64,000 nucleotides of DNA, from positions 32,340,322 to 32,404,321 of the forward strand of contig OX579638.1 of NCBI GenBank assembly GCA_951230915.1, written 5' to 3'. The notes under the pieces are model-generated. The model did not search any database. It was not told the DNA's origin and was given only the letters and a program-made list of their open reading frames with translations. Below, piece after piece: positions 49,439-61,902 of this stretch (position 1 is the stretch's first letter; each line of letters begins with the position of its first letter). Made by a program: the position numbers and the translations under genes. This DNA is from Antitrichia curtipendula (taxonomy: Eukaryota; Streptophyta; Bryopsida; Hypnales; Leucodontaceae).

Positions 49439-52400
49439 TCAGGCACTGCTCTGTCGAAGCTGCTGCTTCATTGACATTGACAATTCAGAACTAACAGAGT
49501 CACGAGATGATTCGGAACTGGAGAATCCCCTGCTAGAAAACAGCTTACTGAACAGCTTCTCTGGCTTCAAGGCAGACAGCACACCTTTGTTTTTCACATG
49601 ATTCTCCTGTTGCATCAGTATGCTGCGTTCTCTCGCCGCTTCTGCAATCCGCATTTTGATGCTTGCAAGGTCACCCTTCAAGGTGGTGAAATCTTGGTGC
49701 ACCGTTTCCCAATTTTCATCACCAGTGGACGACTCTTTTGGATTGTTGCCATTCCTGGATTCCGAAAAGCGGGCTTCCTCACCATACTCAGATGCCTGTT
49801 GTGTGCGCCCCTGCAGGTCATTTAGAAGGACCCCGTTTGCTGAAGTCCGCACTTGGTCAAAGAATAAGACCTGCAGCAACACTTATTCGTGAGTACATTT
49901 TGCACACAGGTGTATTACTTGATCAGATCATACATCCAGTGAAGGACTACAGAAAACGAATGTGGAACTTTGATTATACTTCAGAAATTGTCTACCTTAG
50001 TCGATGTCAAGATTCAGCTGCATACTGAAAAAGGAAAGACAAGGCAGAGATGCATCGAGAGACTGTCCCCCTAATCTTTTCACCAAAACGTCAAACTTTT
50101 TTGGCGCCAGTGCTACATATTACACGTTCATTTTTTCATACGAAATATATGAAAACTGCGATACGTGTTACTTTAGGGTCCATAATTAGTACATACCACT
50201 ACGTCATGTATGTTCATTGATGGTCTAAAGCGAACGAAGGTTCATTTTTTAAATCACTTACTCTATAGTACTATTTAGCCACCGATGTAGTCTCTATAAT
50301 ATTATGAAACTGCAAGGGCTTGAATTTGTATAATAAGTGCAAGTTGCTGAAACAGTCCGAGCAGCGAGTTACTTCTTGATATCGAAGCAAGTTGTGACGC
50401 AGCAAAACGGTTACTACATGAGACGTTCTGCATAGCTGTGGAACTGACCTGAACCATCACTCGCAGTGGGAGACGTTCATTCTGGGCTGCGTGCATGCAC
50501 GCCTCCATCGACAACTTCTTACAGTCCATCAATCTGCAAACCTTTTTCCTTTCACTCTTCGTTAGCAGCGGGTGCTCCTGCAGTCCCAAGTCCCAGCCCA
50601 TCTCGTTAACTAATCTCTGAAGATACTAAAAAAAAAAAGTAACCCTAACAGCCAGGAAGAAAGTCTCTCCAAGACGATTGAAAGCAATGAGAAAAAGTAA
50701 TAATTATTCTGAATTCAGTAACACAAAAGAGAACAAAGGCAAACCTTGAGGTACATGTCAATGGCGCGATACAATCCATCATGGACAGGGCGTGAAAAAT
50801 CAGGCACGGACGCCGCAAGCTGTATGAATTTAGGAATTGGCATTTTCGAATCCCGTGCTATCTCAGCAAGATACCGATCTATAACCTTGGCCACTTTGCA
50901 TAGAGAACTATGCATGGCTGACGCTGTCATCAACGGTGCATCCGTGTCAAAATTAACCGAGGATCCCATCTGGGCTTGGTTTCCATGAAATTGTGTCATG
51001 TAATGCTCCACAATATGGATCATCAAATCCACGTCACACACAGTGTCACTTGAGTAGGACACGGAAGGAATAATCAGATCATGGAGGGACGCCTCCTCCA
51101 ACTGCAGCCCGACACGTCTGGAAAGCTCCATTTTGGTGGCGGGTGAAGCGTCCAGGAAGGTCGCTGCCTTCAGCAACCGTAGCAAGAAGCTGCAGGAGGA
51201 TGTGCCTTTCTCTAATGGAAGCAGGTTGACAATTGTCTCTAGAATCTGCTTCTCCTTCAAAGTCGTCTCCATAAAGTTCTTTTCCTCACTTGGAATTTTG
51301 TCCGGTTCTTGTAATATTTCAGCTAAGCACTTGAGAGTGTACACTCTGATGGATTCAGCCACCACATCTGGGGAGCCACCTTTCTCTTTAATGGCGAGGA
51401 TCACCCTTGTGTAGAGATCAATGTCCAAGTCAATTAGGTCTTCGACCCACCAGTCCTTTGGCGCTGGTGACATTCTGTGCCTGCTCCAGGAAACTGGACT
51501 ACTCCGACCACTGGCTGAAGCATGCAGTCTCGAGTAGGAAAAGGACCAGTCCACCTCATTTGCGTTCACACAAGCCTTTGATGAGATTGACTCAATGCAT
51601 CGACCGATTATCTGTTGCCATTAACCGTTCAAAAATTAGCAACCTGGTTGTTACATGTATGCTTCGTAAGCATCCGTGAGAGCTTGGCTCCAGATCTTTC
51701 CAGTGAGCTCAACACTGATCTCCCAATGCAAGCACACTCCTACATATTTGTTAAAGTGCTTCAAGTAACGCAAACAAGAATCCTCTACTCACCTTGAGAT
51801 CTTCGGACCACGGCATATGAGCTTTACTACTGCGAAGACAGATTACAGCATCCTTCCAACCCCGTAGAATGGAGGAATTCAAAAACACTTCCAGCTTGTA
51901 TATCATATTGCTCTTCTCCGTTGTTTCTGTCATCTCCAGAAACTCGGCGCCACATCGCACCTCGCCCACATTATGAGGGCTCAAGGTGATGGTGATGCCA
52001 TAACAATACTTTGCACACATCTCGAAGCATGCCACTCCACCTGGAAAGTCATGAATGAGCATCTCTTCACTTTGCGAATCTGCAATGAGTTTGTTGAGGC
52101 CGCCCCATTTCGCTAACAGAGGGAACTTCACAGCCAACAGGAGACTTCATCAGAGAACAAATTGTCGAGCTCCATGTTAACCCCTACGTGGTCTCTTTTT
52201 CATATCGCTAGGGGTTGAAATAAACCATTTAAGAAGGTTCAAGGAAGGTAACAAAATGTATAACAGAAAGAAGTAATCCTTAAAAAACATTATTTACTGA
52301 TAGAAATGTGTTCCTAAAATGGACTTCTAAACTTCCAAAGTGAAATTTTATATTTAGATTGGCTACTTAGCGGTTGATTTAAACCTCTTCAGAATATGAA

Positions 52401-53453
52401 ACCACACGATTGCATATTTATCAAGCCTTCTTAGAAACAAAGTAAACTGCTTCCTTGGTATACAGTAATAGCTTTCTCTATCCAGAAAAATAACAGAACT
52501 TGACGGTACATGAGAAGGTTCTGACTTAGGAAGCAGCTACAATTTCGTGACAAAAATGAAGAACTAGCGCGAAAAGTTAACTCAAAAGAAAGATATGACT
52601 TGTAGTCCTAATTTTGAGAAGTGAAAAAATACCTTGTGAAGGTGGAATTTGTGGCCATCGACATCAAAAGTTATGTCACTTGGCAGGTCACAGGCAACCG
52701 AACTGCACCTCAAAAGAGAATCCCAATATCAAACTCCAACTCCAAATCCATAGAGGGTGTCAGCACTAGAAGTTTTTTTGTTTTTTTGGGGGGGAAAGAA
52801 CGGTGTCAATTAAAAAAGAACGATGGAACAAGGCAGGGAAACAACTAGTCCAGCTCTCAGCACTAGAAGTTGAGTGAGCCGGGCTCAATGACGAGATAAC
52901 CTAGGGGAAGCTCCGATATCAATAATAATTGAGTTTAGCTAATTAATGCAACTGTATTAGTTCAACTCCAAGTGTCCTCACAGACGAAAAGATTGTAAAT
53001 GCTGCAGCTCATTCTCAAAATGCTGCTTGCCTAGTATAATAATGACATTCATTGAGTCTTGGGGACGTAGCACTCTGTCCTAAATTGTAGCTAGTTACTG
53101 GAAAAACTAGTTCAGCATAACCAGTTCAGCATCCAGTGTTGACAGTCACTGATATGCAGTGTTGGCAGGCAGTCTAACACTCCATACACTAAAATGCCAC
53201 ACTCAGATACCACCGAGAACACGCGGACCAGAATTTTTCTCCTTGGTTCCATCTGGTTGCAACCACCAGTATAATTTCTACCGAAACACGAAATACGTAA
53301 AAACAAATATCTTTTATGCACATCGCAAAAGTATAAAGAACAGCAAGTGCGTGCGAAATTCAAGCAGAGTAGGGGATTCAAGAGTCACACTTACGTAGAG
53401 CCGCTGTGAGCAGTGAAGATGTCCTGCTTAGATCCCAACTTCATAAACTTCAT
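49439..53453 (-). CDS. NPH3-family BTB/POZ protein (phototropism-type)
   Basis: Six exons on the minus strand (5' to 3'): 53395-53453, 52633-52702, 51793-52125, 50745-51611, 50449-50577, 49439-49870. All are GT-AG with matching phases and give 629 residues, normal for the family. The start MKFMKLGSK is the usual NPH3-family N-terminus. BTB/POZ covers about 25-125 ([20 protein letters not shown]). The NPH3 domain runs from DWWVEDL (207-213) to about 500 ([20 protein letters not shown]). A coiled coil follows at about 540-580. The protein ends LRQSSA with Ser627 third from the end after R-x. Known role of the family: BTB adaptors for CUL3 ubiquitin ligases and phototropin signalling at the plasma membrane. 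Which subclade this gene belongs to I cannot say. A second NPH3 gene lies about 10 kb upstream in the same orientation. Confidence 0.95.
52177..52218. repeat. 42-bp TTAA-bounded inverted repeat in an NPH3 intron
   Basis: TTAACCCCTACG ... CGCTAGGGGTTGA. The CCCCTA/TAGGGG ends and the TTAA/TTGA flanks mimic the P family ends but the rest is missing. Possibly a solo remnant; possibly chance. Confidence 0.35.
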
Positions 53454-56400
53454 TGTGGCAAATTTCGATCCTACTTCTCCCTTATACTAAGCATCCTTCA
53501 CCGCTTCAAGTGTTTCAGATGTAGACCTAACCTCTTCACCCCTTTCTTGTAATGTGAAGACCCTCTGCCCCGTAAGGAACCTCGCTACTGCCATTACGTC
53601 TTTCTCCACAGACCAAGCAGGTAGTGAAACCATACTCACTACGATACAACATTCTTGAAAGGAGCTGCAATCACCTTGGATCCAACTGCTAGAAATCAGG
53701 GTATGCTCCAACAAGAATCAGGGTATACTCCGATTCTCTAACATCTTCTCTCTCTGGCACAAATTGTCTCAAATCTTGAGTTCTGAAAGCGATGGAACTA
53801 TAAGCAGGTGTAGATACTGCCAATCACAGCGAAAGAGTGGGCAGTCAACAGAGCTCTACAGTACAATGCAATAAAGATTTGCAGCCCGTGAAGAGAAAAC
53901 TCCATCACAGGCTACTCTTCCAATAGCCGAACCATTCTTCCAGGCAAACCCAACGAAAAACAGAGTCCAATACAGAACGAGATTCTTTCCTACAGAAACT
54001 GAAGAAAGAGAATCAGGTCATTAGAAATGCCAAACGAAAACACACAACCCTTTAAAATCCTTCATTGCTCTCCACACAATTTCATTCACTTCACGGCAAG
54101 AGCGGATTTGAGGCACATGCCAATTCCAATAGATTTTTGGGCTCTAAGTTCGTTTAGTTTCCATAGCACATCATCACCAATGCCAGAGCTCCATGTACCC
54201 CTGACCCCTTCATCTGACAACCGTCATTGTGCTCCTGACACCAACAGACCCGTACGCTACTTCCTGCTGTGCAACCCCAGTTGTCGTACTAGGCGGCCTT
54301 GCTTTTGGGCGGGGGATAAAATAATAAATTCCTTCCAAAGCTTAAAGGCGAAATCCATCACCAGCAACGAAACCCAAGACTGACAAAATGGGATCCAGAA
54401 TTCGAGATGAGAAACAAGAGTTGAAAAGAGCGCACCTTGTGAAACGGGTGTTGGGGTTTGGAGGAATTCTGTGTAGAAACATGGCATTGGAGAGCTCGAA
54501 TGGGGTCCTCGGGCGGGGGGAAAGCTTGGATTCGCTCTGCGACAAGGTGGCTTTGTTTGAACAGACTTCAAGGGCGCCATGTGAGTGTTGAGTTGACGAG
54601 GGGTTTGCTTGACCTCGAAAGAGTCCCTGGTACGGTTGGAAGGGGGAAATAGGTTTGGTACCCACACCTAAAAAAGACATTTTTTTCCTTTTTTTTTCAA
54701 ACGATAAATTCTGAAAACAATTTGGGGAAAATATCATGTCACAATGATAGCAAATGAAAGTAAAAGTGAATGCAATTGTTTTGAGAATTTTTAAAGTCTG
54801 TATGAATATATCATGAATTTTCAAAGTTGGGGTCATAGGAACACAATTATTGACACTAGACTATTCTTCATCAAACATCTTTGAAGTACAAAATGCTTCA
54901 ATTCTCATTGGTTTCTTCAAATAATTCTTCAACTTTCACTGGTTCCTTTTGAAAAATAGTGTTGAGTTTGAGCAAACGCTTTCCCATGTTTGCGCAATGA
55001 ATGGCTACAAAGAATAGAAATATTATGTCATATTTTGATCAATGAGCGTCTATGAAAAATTATATCTTGTCATATTTTGGTCAATGAATGGTTGCAAAGA
55101 ACTCTAATATGTTAGTTGGTAGCAAATGGTTGGTGTTGCAAAAGGAAGAAGATATCTTAGCTTATTAGGCAAAATATGGCATGAGAAGAACTTAGACATA
55201 AGATCTTCATTTTAGCAAGTTTTGAATTTCTTCCCATTCCTATATTGTATAGAATGATTTAGAATCTTGCAAAAATCATGAAGCACAGAGTGATCACACT
55301 AGTGACATTGTCAATGAATAAACAAAATCACTTTTTCCATATTGTTGGGTGTACTTCATTTGTTTCATGTAGCTCCCATTGTATTAAACTCTTGAAGACA
55401 TCCATAATCCATCTAGTGGACCACATTGCTTTCACCAAAAGTTGGCACTCCATTGTTGTGACTTGTGCCTTCAAGTTATAAGTGGCCAATTAACTTGATG
55501 GCTACTTGGTTGAAATTGTGTGAGGCCCTAACCTCTTGTTTGAGAAATTTGTACAACTAGTAATTTTCATTCTTGACTATGAACGTTTGCTGTATGATGG
55601 TTTATATCATGCCATCGGCATGTCTCTCGAGGTCAATTCATTTTTGCATATCATCTCACCTATCATAAATTGATTACTTACTTTTGTTTTGAACTGTGTA
55701 ATACATACATGATATACCATGATGCCCCTAATTGCCCAATCTAGAAGTAAAGAGTCCATTTTGGAAGCTGAATACTTTTAATGCCTCCCATAGGCAAATC
55801 TATTACATTGAGTGATAATCATTTTTGCAATGTACTAATTAAATGTGAATGTATTAAAGTATGAATACTTTTGTAGACCAAACTTGTCAACTTTGTAACT
55901 ATTTTCACAAGACTCTGAAACATATGAATCAAATTAGGATAAATGCAATTTCTGTTTTTTTTTGTTTGTTTTTTTAATTTTAAAATGTATCAAGAGGTTG
56001 ATACATTTCTACTCCCACCAAAAGGGCAATCAACCTCTAGTACATGAATAAACTTGAGGACTTCAAAAGGGCTTGAGTTTCTATGAAGTTTACTTTGCAT
56101 GGCCAAAATTTTGCAACTTCCATTGGTTGTGTTGACATTGGAACTTTGAAGATACTTATAGAGTATCACTACTTGTCATCTAGATTTATATAAATTAGGG
56201 TGCTTCCATTGAAGGGTGGTTAGTATATGTTATAGAAAATTAGGCAAGTTTCTTGGATGAGGCGCTTAATGGATTCTAAAAACAACCTGGAACATAATAT
56301 AGGTAGAACTTTATTCATTTGAAATAAAATTTGTAAAGGCACATTCAAAGTAACGAATCCATTATAAGTAATGTAGATAGGCTACAAATGCAAGCCATTA

Positions 56401-56746
56401 CAATTTTATCCATATAATCTAGGGACTGATGACTTAGTTCAGTTTTGGGGCGTTTTGTGAGTGAGAAGCAGAAGCTAGGGGCTCACAATATTTATTTTTC
56501 CGCTCAACATGTTCTTGGGCATTATGTGAGGCGCAATTTATTTAGGAGGTTGCAGTTGTTGAGGCAGTTTGAGGTTTTGGAAATTACAATCTTTCAAATT
56601 TTGGGTGTGTTTGTGTTTGTGTTTTTTGCACCTCTCCTCGCAAAGAGCTTTTCCACGGTACAAAGAACATGTTTCAAAGACGCCCAATTCCAGAGATCTC
56701 ACCGTAACAAACAAAACAAAATAAAGACCTTAGTTAGGGTATTTAT
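53454..56746. other. NPH3 upstream region and AT-rich spacer
   Basis: 53454-54670 is moderate-GC and pyrimidine-rich on the minus strand, consistent with promoter and 5' UTR of the NPH3 gene. From 54700 to 56740 the DNA is AT-rich with no gene seen. A dispersed repeat tail (CTCACCGTAACAAACAAAAC) ends at about 56722, next to the P8 left end. Confidence 0.4.
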
Positions 56747-58653
56747 TTAACCCCTAAGGCCCATTGTCCCCTTGGAGGACAATTTGGAGTTTGGGTAGGT
56801 TCCTATGAGCTGAAATTTTACTTGAATTTTTTGAAACTGGTTGTGGATGTGTAGTTTTGCAAGAGCTTTGTGGATATATAATTTTTATTTCAATTTGATG
56901 CTACGTGAAAAAGTTATAGACTTTTTAAAGCAAATTTCAATTCAAGGAGTAGGCTCAGCTACCAAAATTTTGTTGGTTGAGGCTAGGTGCAAATGCACAA
57001 GCTGCGCTAGTCAAAAGGACAAAAATTGGGGTGGGCAATGGATGAAGTGCTGGGACCATTGCCCCTTGCATGTCAAAGTCCCTATAATTTTATGCCTTGG
57101 TCTTATGGAAAAAAATTCTAGTCTCTAAGAAAAAAATCTATAAATAAATGGGAAATACAAATGTCATTTGACAATTTGCCACTAAGAAACATTTAATTGG
57201 GAAAATGGGGGAATTGCTTCATTGCAATTTGGAGAGGAGCTTTAAAAGAGAGTTGTTTTTGTAATGAAATCCATCGTCCATCATGAATCTTCAAAGGGTA
57301 TGGGATAATTTGAAGATGAAAGTGTTTGACCACTCATTGTCAAAACTTAAGAATTATGTTTGAAATAGAATTTTAGACCTCATTTAGGCATAATAGAATA
57401 ACTTTTTCCAAAAAATTTTGAAGTAAAAGAAGTTGGAAATCAAATTAAATTTCATTTCCAAAAATCCATCTGAGATTTCGATCCTCCAATAAAAAAATTA
57501 TGGACAAAATTCCCTTCCAACCCTTTTCAAAAATTTTGTCTATAACTTTTGATTGAAGAATTGAAATCTCAAATGGATATTTGGAGATGAAATTTATTTT
57601 GATTTTCCAACTTTTTTTACTTCAAAGTTTTTTGGAAAAATTATTCTCCTATGCCTAAATGAGGTTTGAAATTATACTTCAAACACAATTCCTACTTTGA
57701 ATTTAATTTTGAGTAGTTGAGCTCCTACTAATTCTAATTTATATATTTTTCATGAATTGTTCTACCTCCTACCACCCCTTATGTGTATAAAGAGCTTTTC
57801 TTCTCACTAGAAACTCAAAACAAGTTAAAACTACTTCTAAAGCTATGTGAGGCATCTCAATGCGTTTAAATTAAAAATATATATACTTTAACTTTCAAAC
57901 AACAAAATTACCTCACTTATGCCTTTTTTTTGCAAATCCATTGTGTGGATGCCTTGAAGAAAAGTGGATGAATAAGGTCAAGCTTAGAGTTACCATTAGA
58001 AGGAACATCCCAAGATCAGACAAGGAACAAAGGTGAACCCATTTTCCAAAGCTTGCCCAAAGCCTTAGCTAATATATTATTCACATAGTCCTTCTGAATT
58101 CTATAGGAAGTAGAGGATTTGTTTGTTTTTCAAAAAAAAATTGTAATCTTGTAAAGCATTAATATATCTTTCAATCCATTGTTTGAATATCTAAGTTTCA
58201 AAATTATGTGGAGGAAAATGTGCCCCCCAAATTATATTGTGCATTGAAAACTTTTGGACATTGTTGCACTACAAGATTTTTTTGGATGCGCTCCATGTCT
58301 TTTTTAGGCTTGAAATGATTCGAAGACATGAATAACATCATGTTGGATATGTTAGATTTTTTAATTCAAAATCTATAGTGAATTGTTTTTCAACAAGCAT
58401 TGGTCGAAGGTATCTGAAATTGTTGAGCACAGTAAAAAAAACAATAGCTTTCCTTACAAATGCCTATATCTTTCAATTCTTATAGTCAAATGTCACTAAA
58501 TTTTTATCACTTCTTCTTCTATAGGTCTATTGCAAGATTCTATCATTAGATTTATTTTTTATAAACATTTTGTTCAAATTTTTGATGAACACAACAATAG
58601 GGGCAGTTTGAAGTGGTTTTCTACAAAAATAGCCTTAAGCCTTTGGAAATTAA
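56747..58653. mobile_element. TTAA-flanked piggyBac-like element P8, split
   Basis: The left end is TTAA (56747-56750) then CCCCTAAGGCCCATTGTCCC, including the palindrome TTGTCCCCTTGGAGGACAA, and family sequence to about 56925. The right half (about 58430-58653) has CCTATATCTTTCAATTC, GGGGCAGTTTGAAGTGGTTT and a decayed end CCTTTGGAAA followed by TTAA (58650-58653). The intervening DNA includes foldback F3. Confidence 0.55.
57293..57815. repeat. Foldback element F3
   Basis: Inverted arms: CCTCATTTAGGCATAATAGA on the left and TCTCCTATGCCTAAATGAGG on the right, each with an AAATCTCAA/TTGAGATTT block. The outer right arm (GAGTAGTTGAGCTCCTACTA) matches the right arm of F1. Confidence 0.75.
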
Positions 58654-58820
58654 GGTATAGATATGAATAGTGAAAATTTCAAACTCACAGTGCTATTGGA
58701 GCATTTTGATAAACCAAAACTTCTAACTTCAAAAACACATACTTCCTCTGTCCCACTAAAAACTTGTAGAATTTATTCTCACGAGGATTCAATTGTATTT
58801 TTAGTCTTTGTGCTAGTGAC

Positions 58821-58860
58821 AATGCACTGAAAAGAGGCTGTCACCTCTTTTCAGTGCATT
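58821..58860. repeat. Perfect 17-bp-arm hairpin
   Basis: AATGCACTGAAAAGAGG, a 6-nt loop, then the exact reverse complement. It shares the core AATGCACTGAA with the hairpin at 59311-59345. Confidence 0.9.
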
Positions 58861-59231
58861 AGTTCCTCCCCCCCTTTCTCAAAAAAATCATAGACCGTTG
58901 ATTTAAAAAATAGAAAAATGTTTCCCCTCCAAAATGCCGTTGATTTCTCAAAAAATCACAAGCCCTTGATCTTTGTGAGATTCAATCCAAGCCGTCCAAA
59001 TATAAATCCAAAATACAATACTGAATACGAATATGGTATAAATATGGAATGGATACGGATAGAAGATACGACTTCAATATATTGTACGGGACATAAGATA
59101 CGGTTAAAATACGAAATACGAAATACACGATATGTCCCATATCAATTGTCACCCCATCCCCACCTGTAAACTACAAAGCGGGGAGGTTTTTTTTAAATTT
59201 TTTTAAATTTTAATTTAATTAAAAATAAATT

Positions 59232-59305
59232 TATTAATTTAAATACGTAGGAGGGGGGAGGGTATAAAAAAATGTATTAATTTAAATACAAAGAGGGGGA
59301 GGGTA
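59232..59305. repeat. Tandem repeat, about 43-bp unit, two copies
   Basis: TTAATTTAAATAC followed by a GAGGGGGGAGGGTAT-like purine tract, twice. Confidence 0.75.
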
Positions 59306-59310
59306 TGTGA

Positions 59311-59345
59311 TTCAGTGCATTGTGACATAGTCACAATGCACTGAA
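59311..59345. repeat. Perfect 16-bp-arm hairpin
   Basis: TTCAGTGCATTGTGAC, a 3-nt loop ATA, then the exact reverse complement. Together with 58821-58860 it brackets a 450-bp interval. Confidence 0.9.
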
Positions 59346-60890
59346 AAGTGGTTGTACCAGCCAGACAGTCAAAATATAAGTATTCAAAAACTAGTAATTC
59401 ATCCCTCAAATCTATATAAAATCTCGAACTTAGTCACCGTCGTTTAAGCACCACAAATCCACATATAAAATATTGTATTTGAGCACAATTTGTGAATGTT
59501 GTTGGCTTGTCATTCTTGATGGTTTAAAGGTTGGTGGCAACAATGGTATTTTAGAAATATTTGCCCCAACCTATATACTTGCAACAAGGAAACCTGGCCC
59601 ACTCCATGAACAAATCTTCATAGCTCACCCAAGTGGTCACCGAACCCATCGTCGACACTATTGTTTGAGATAGCAACAAGTACAAGGTGCCTCATATGGG
59701 CAAGGCCAAGTTTTCTAGGAAAGGAATGCTTCCCGATCGCTTGACGTGCCGTACGAGGCTGTTCAACACAGCCAATGCTTCTTCAACGATAGAAATCAGT
59801 AACCTGAGCTCTTCAGTAGGCACAAGAATTGTGCCTGATTTGGAGGTTTTCAGAGGGGCAAACGGAGTAACTGATATCACAAGACTCCAAACAAATCGTG
59901 GATTCAAGGTGTGCAATTTTTTGTGCCTTCCCGCACTTTGTGGTTCAAGAAAAAAAAAAGAGTCTGAAAAAATAATGTGTCATCCAAAAGGGGATAACCC
60001 CCACGAAAAGGATGAGTCGCTTTATGACCCCCCACCTATACACTTGAAAAGTTTTTCCCCCTTTTTCCAACTGCTTTCCCTCGACCTCTATTCCCTTGGC
60101 ACATGCGTACCGGTATATTGTACCTCCTCTTTGGCAGGGTGGCAAACTGGCAATGAAGCTGAGGCCCACCTTTACTGAATGTCATGTCAATGATTTGCAT
60201 TAACTTAAGTTCACAGTGTCAAGCACAAAAAAATGAAAAAAAATAGGAAAAAAAAATGCACCAACTCCATCCCTGTCGTGTGCGTACACCCCCCACCCCC
60301 ACCCCCCGCCCAGAGTCCAGTCACCGAGATTTTACATTCCTCCGACAGTCAGTCCGTTTCCCTTTGTCTGTCCTTGCGAATATGACACAATTTTTTAAAA
60401 ACCGGTTGAGCTTTGGACCCCCTCCCCCACCACCAAGTATCATAGCAGCACACACAATCATCCCAACAACTTAAACTTACATGAGTGCACTTGGTCGCCC
60501 TTTTTTTCACCTTGAGGACATGCCTTTTTTTTAATGAACTTACCCCTTTTTATTTCCCACCCCGGACCGCACGGACGGCCCCAACGTGGCGGGATCTTTT
60601 TAAGTTTTTTTTAATTGATGTCGTGTTTTTTGTTAGTTTCTTTTTTTCCGGTTCACTTGGAATTGAAGCGACGCAGGTAAATGAAGGCTTCCTGCACCAG
60701 GACACGCATGTGTGAGCACATGATGGGGGGAAGGGGCCAACATGATGGGGCTCACGGGGGTCAGGGAAATTATGCTGTGCTGTGCACTGATTTGGACGAC
60801 AGGCCAGCTTCTGTCAGAGCGAGCTCAAGGTGTTCGCTGCTGCGCGTCATCAATAAGCCCTTGCTTTGATAAGAATTGGGGGGCAGGCTC
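59346..60890. other. Low-complexity stretch with ORFs of doubtful value
   Basis: A plus-strand frame of 163 codons at 59687-60178 begins MGKAKFSRKGMLPDRLTCRT after its first codons and looks protein-like to about 59910. It then enters homopolymer-rich sequence. I recognise no domain. A C-rich tract at about 60285-60312 (CACCCCCCACCCCCACCCCC) gives G-quadruplex potential on the minus strand. Confidence 0.35.
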
Positions 60891-60912
60891 TCATTCATTC
60901 ATTCATTCATTC
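60891..60912. repeat. (ATTC)n microsatellite
   Basis: TCATTCATTCATTCATTCAT: about five and a half units. Confidence 0.95.
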
Positions 60913-61027
60913 AAGCGAAGCAAGCTGTGTGAGTATCTCACTTACCAATCCAAAGATTTGGCACTGCTAAATAAAACTGGAGTTTTGGGGTATCAGCGTA
61001 AAACGAGGGCGAGGCCTCGTCATCGTC

Positions 61028-61044
61028 GCTGCTGCTGCTGCTGC
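61028..61044. repeat. (CTG)n microsatellite
   Basis: GCTGCTGCTGCTGCTGC, five units. Confidence 0.95.
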
Positions 61045-61172
61045 CAGGAAATCAGTTGCAGTGGGGCGGGCATCGGATTAACTTAAGTTTTATTGATGAT
61101 CATCAACTAAGGTTGGACCGTAGGACTGGACGAGAATCCAACTGAATTTCTCCAACAGAGGTCCCAATTTCC

Positions 61173-61194
61173 AACACACACACACACACACACA
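61173..61194. repeat. (CA)n microsatellite
   Basis: About ten CA units. A second short CA run follows near 61246. Confidence 0.95.
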
Positions 61195-61902
61195 AAAATA
61201 ATCCCTGGCAAAAACTCTGGTACACGCAATCTTCTCGAGATGAGACACACACACGCTGTAATTCTGTAGCCCCAAAAAGTTTGTCATATTGGGGAATCAT
61301 ATTAGTGGACAAGTTCGATGCCGGGACGGTCACTTGGGTGACCTTAAACTTTAATTTACACATGGGAAATGCATTGAGAATCCCATCCCATTTTTGTCGT
61401 CCCGTATATGCAATGTGTCATTAGAAAACGAAGGTTGAACGAGAGTAATTAATTCACGTGTGAGTGCAAATTTTATAGCATTTGATCAGGAGAATGGAAA
61501 CAAACCTGAACAGTAGGTCTCAATATGTTTGACTAAGTAGCTACTTGGTTTGTAAGATCATCTGCTGATAAAATGTTAAATGTTTGTAACATTTGCGGAC
61601 AATGTCCGAGCAATGCAATTGGATTTTCTTTTCAATTTCCAATGAGAATTAATTGAAATTTGATTAATTCAACGATAGTAGCTGTGTTCATATGTAGCTC
61701 ATGTGTTGGTTTTTGGTATTGGTTTTCCACTCCATGTCTTAAGAGTTTGTTAGAGATGTAAAAATCAGCCTAATACCTAGTTTCAACTATCGGCATCCAG
61801 TGGCGTCACCTACAAGATATTTTAATGACCACAATCTTAGCAACCCTTTGGCATCATGACAGTGCACTTGGGGAGAGGATACAAATATGTGGGGTGGGTT
61901 AA

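Noticed and set aside
50746..51679. Several plus-strand ORFs of 80-93 codons
   Set aside because: They are shadows of the NPH3 exon on the minus strand, which is clearly coding.
54257..54836. Minus-strand ORFs of 136 and 164 codons upstream of the NPH3 gene
   Set aside because: Pro/Ser/Thr-rich with no motif; open because the strand is pyrimidine-rich 5' UTR or promoter.
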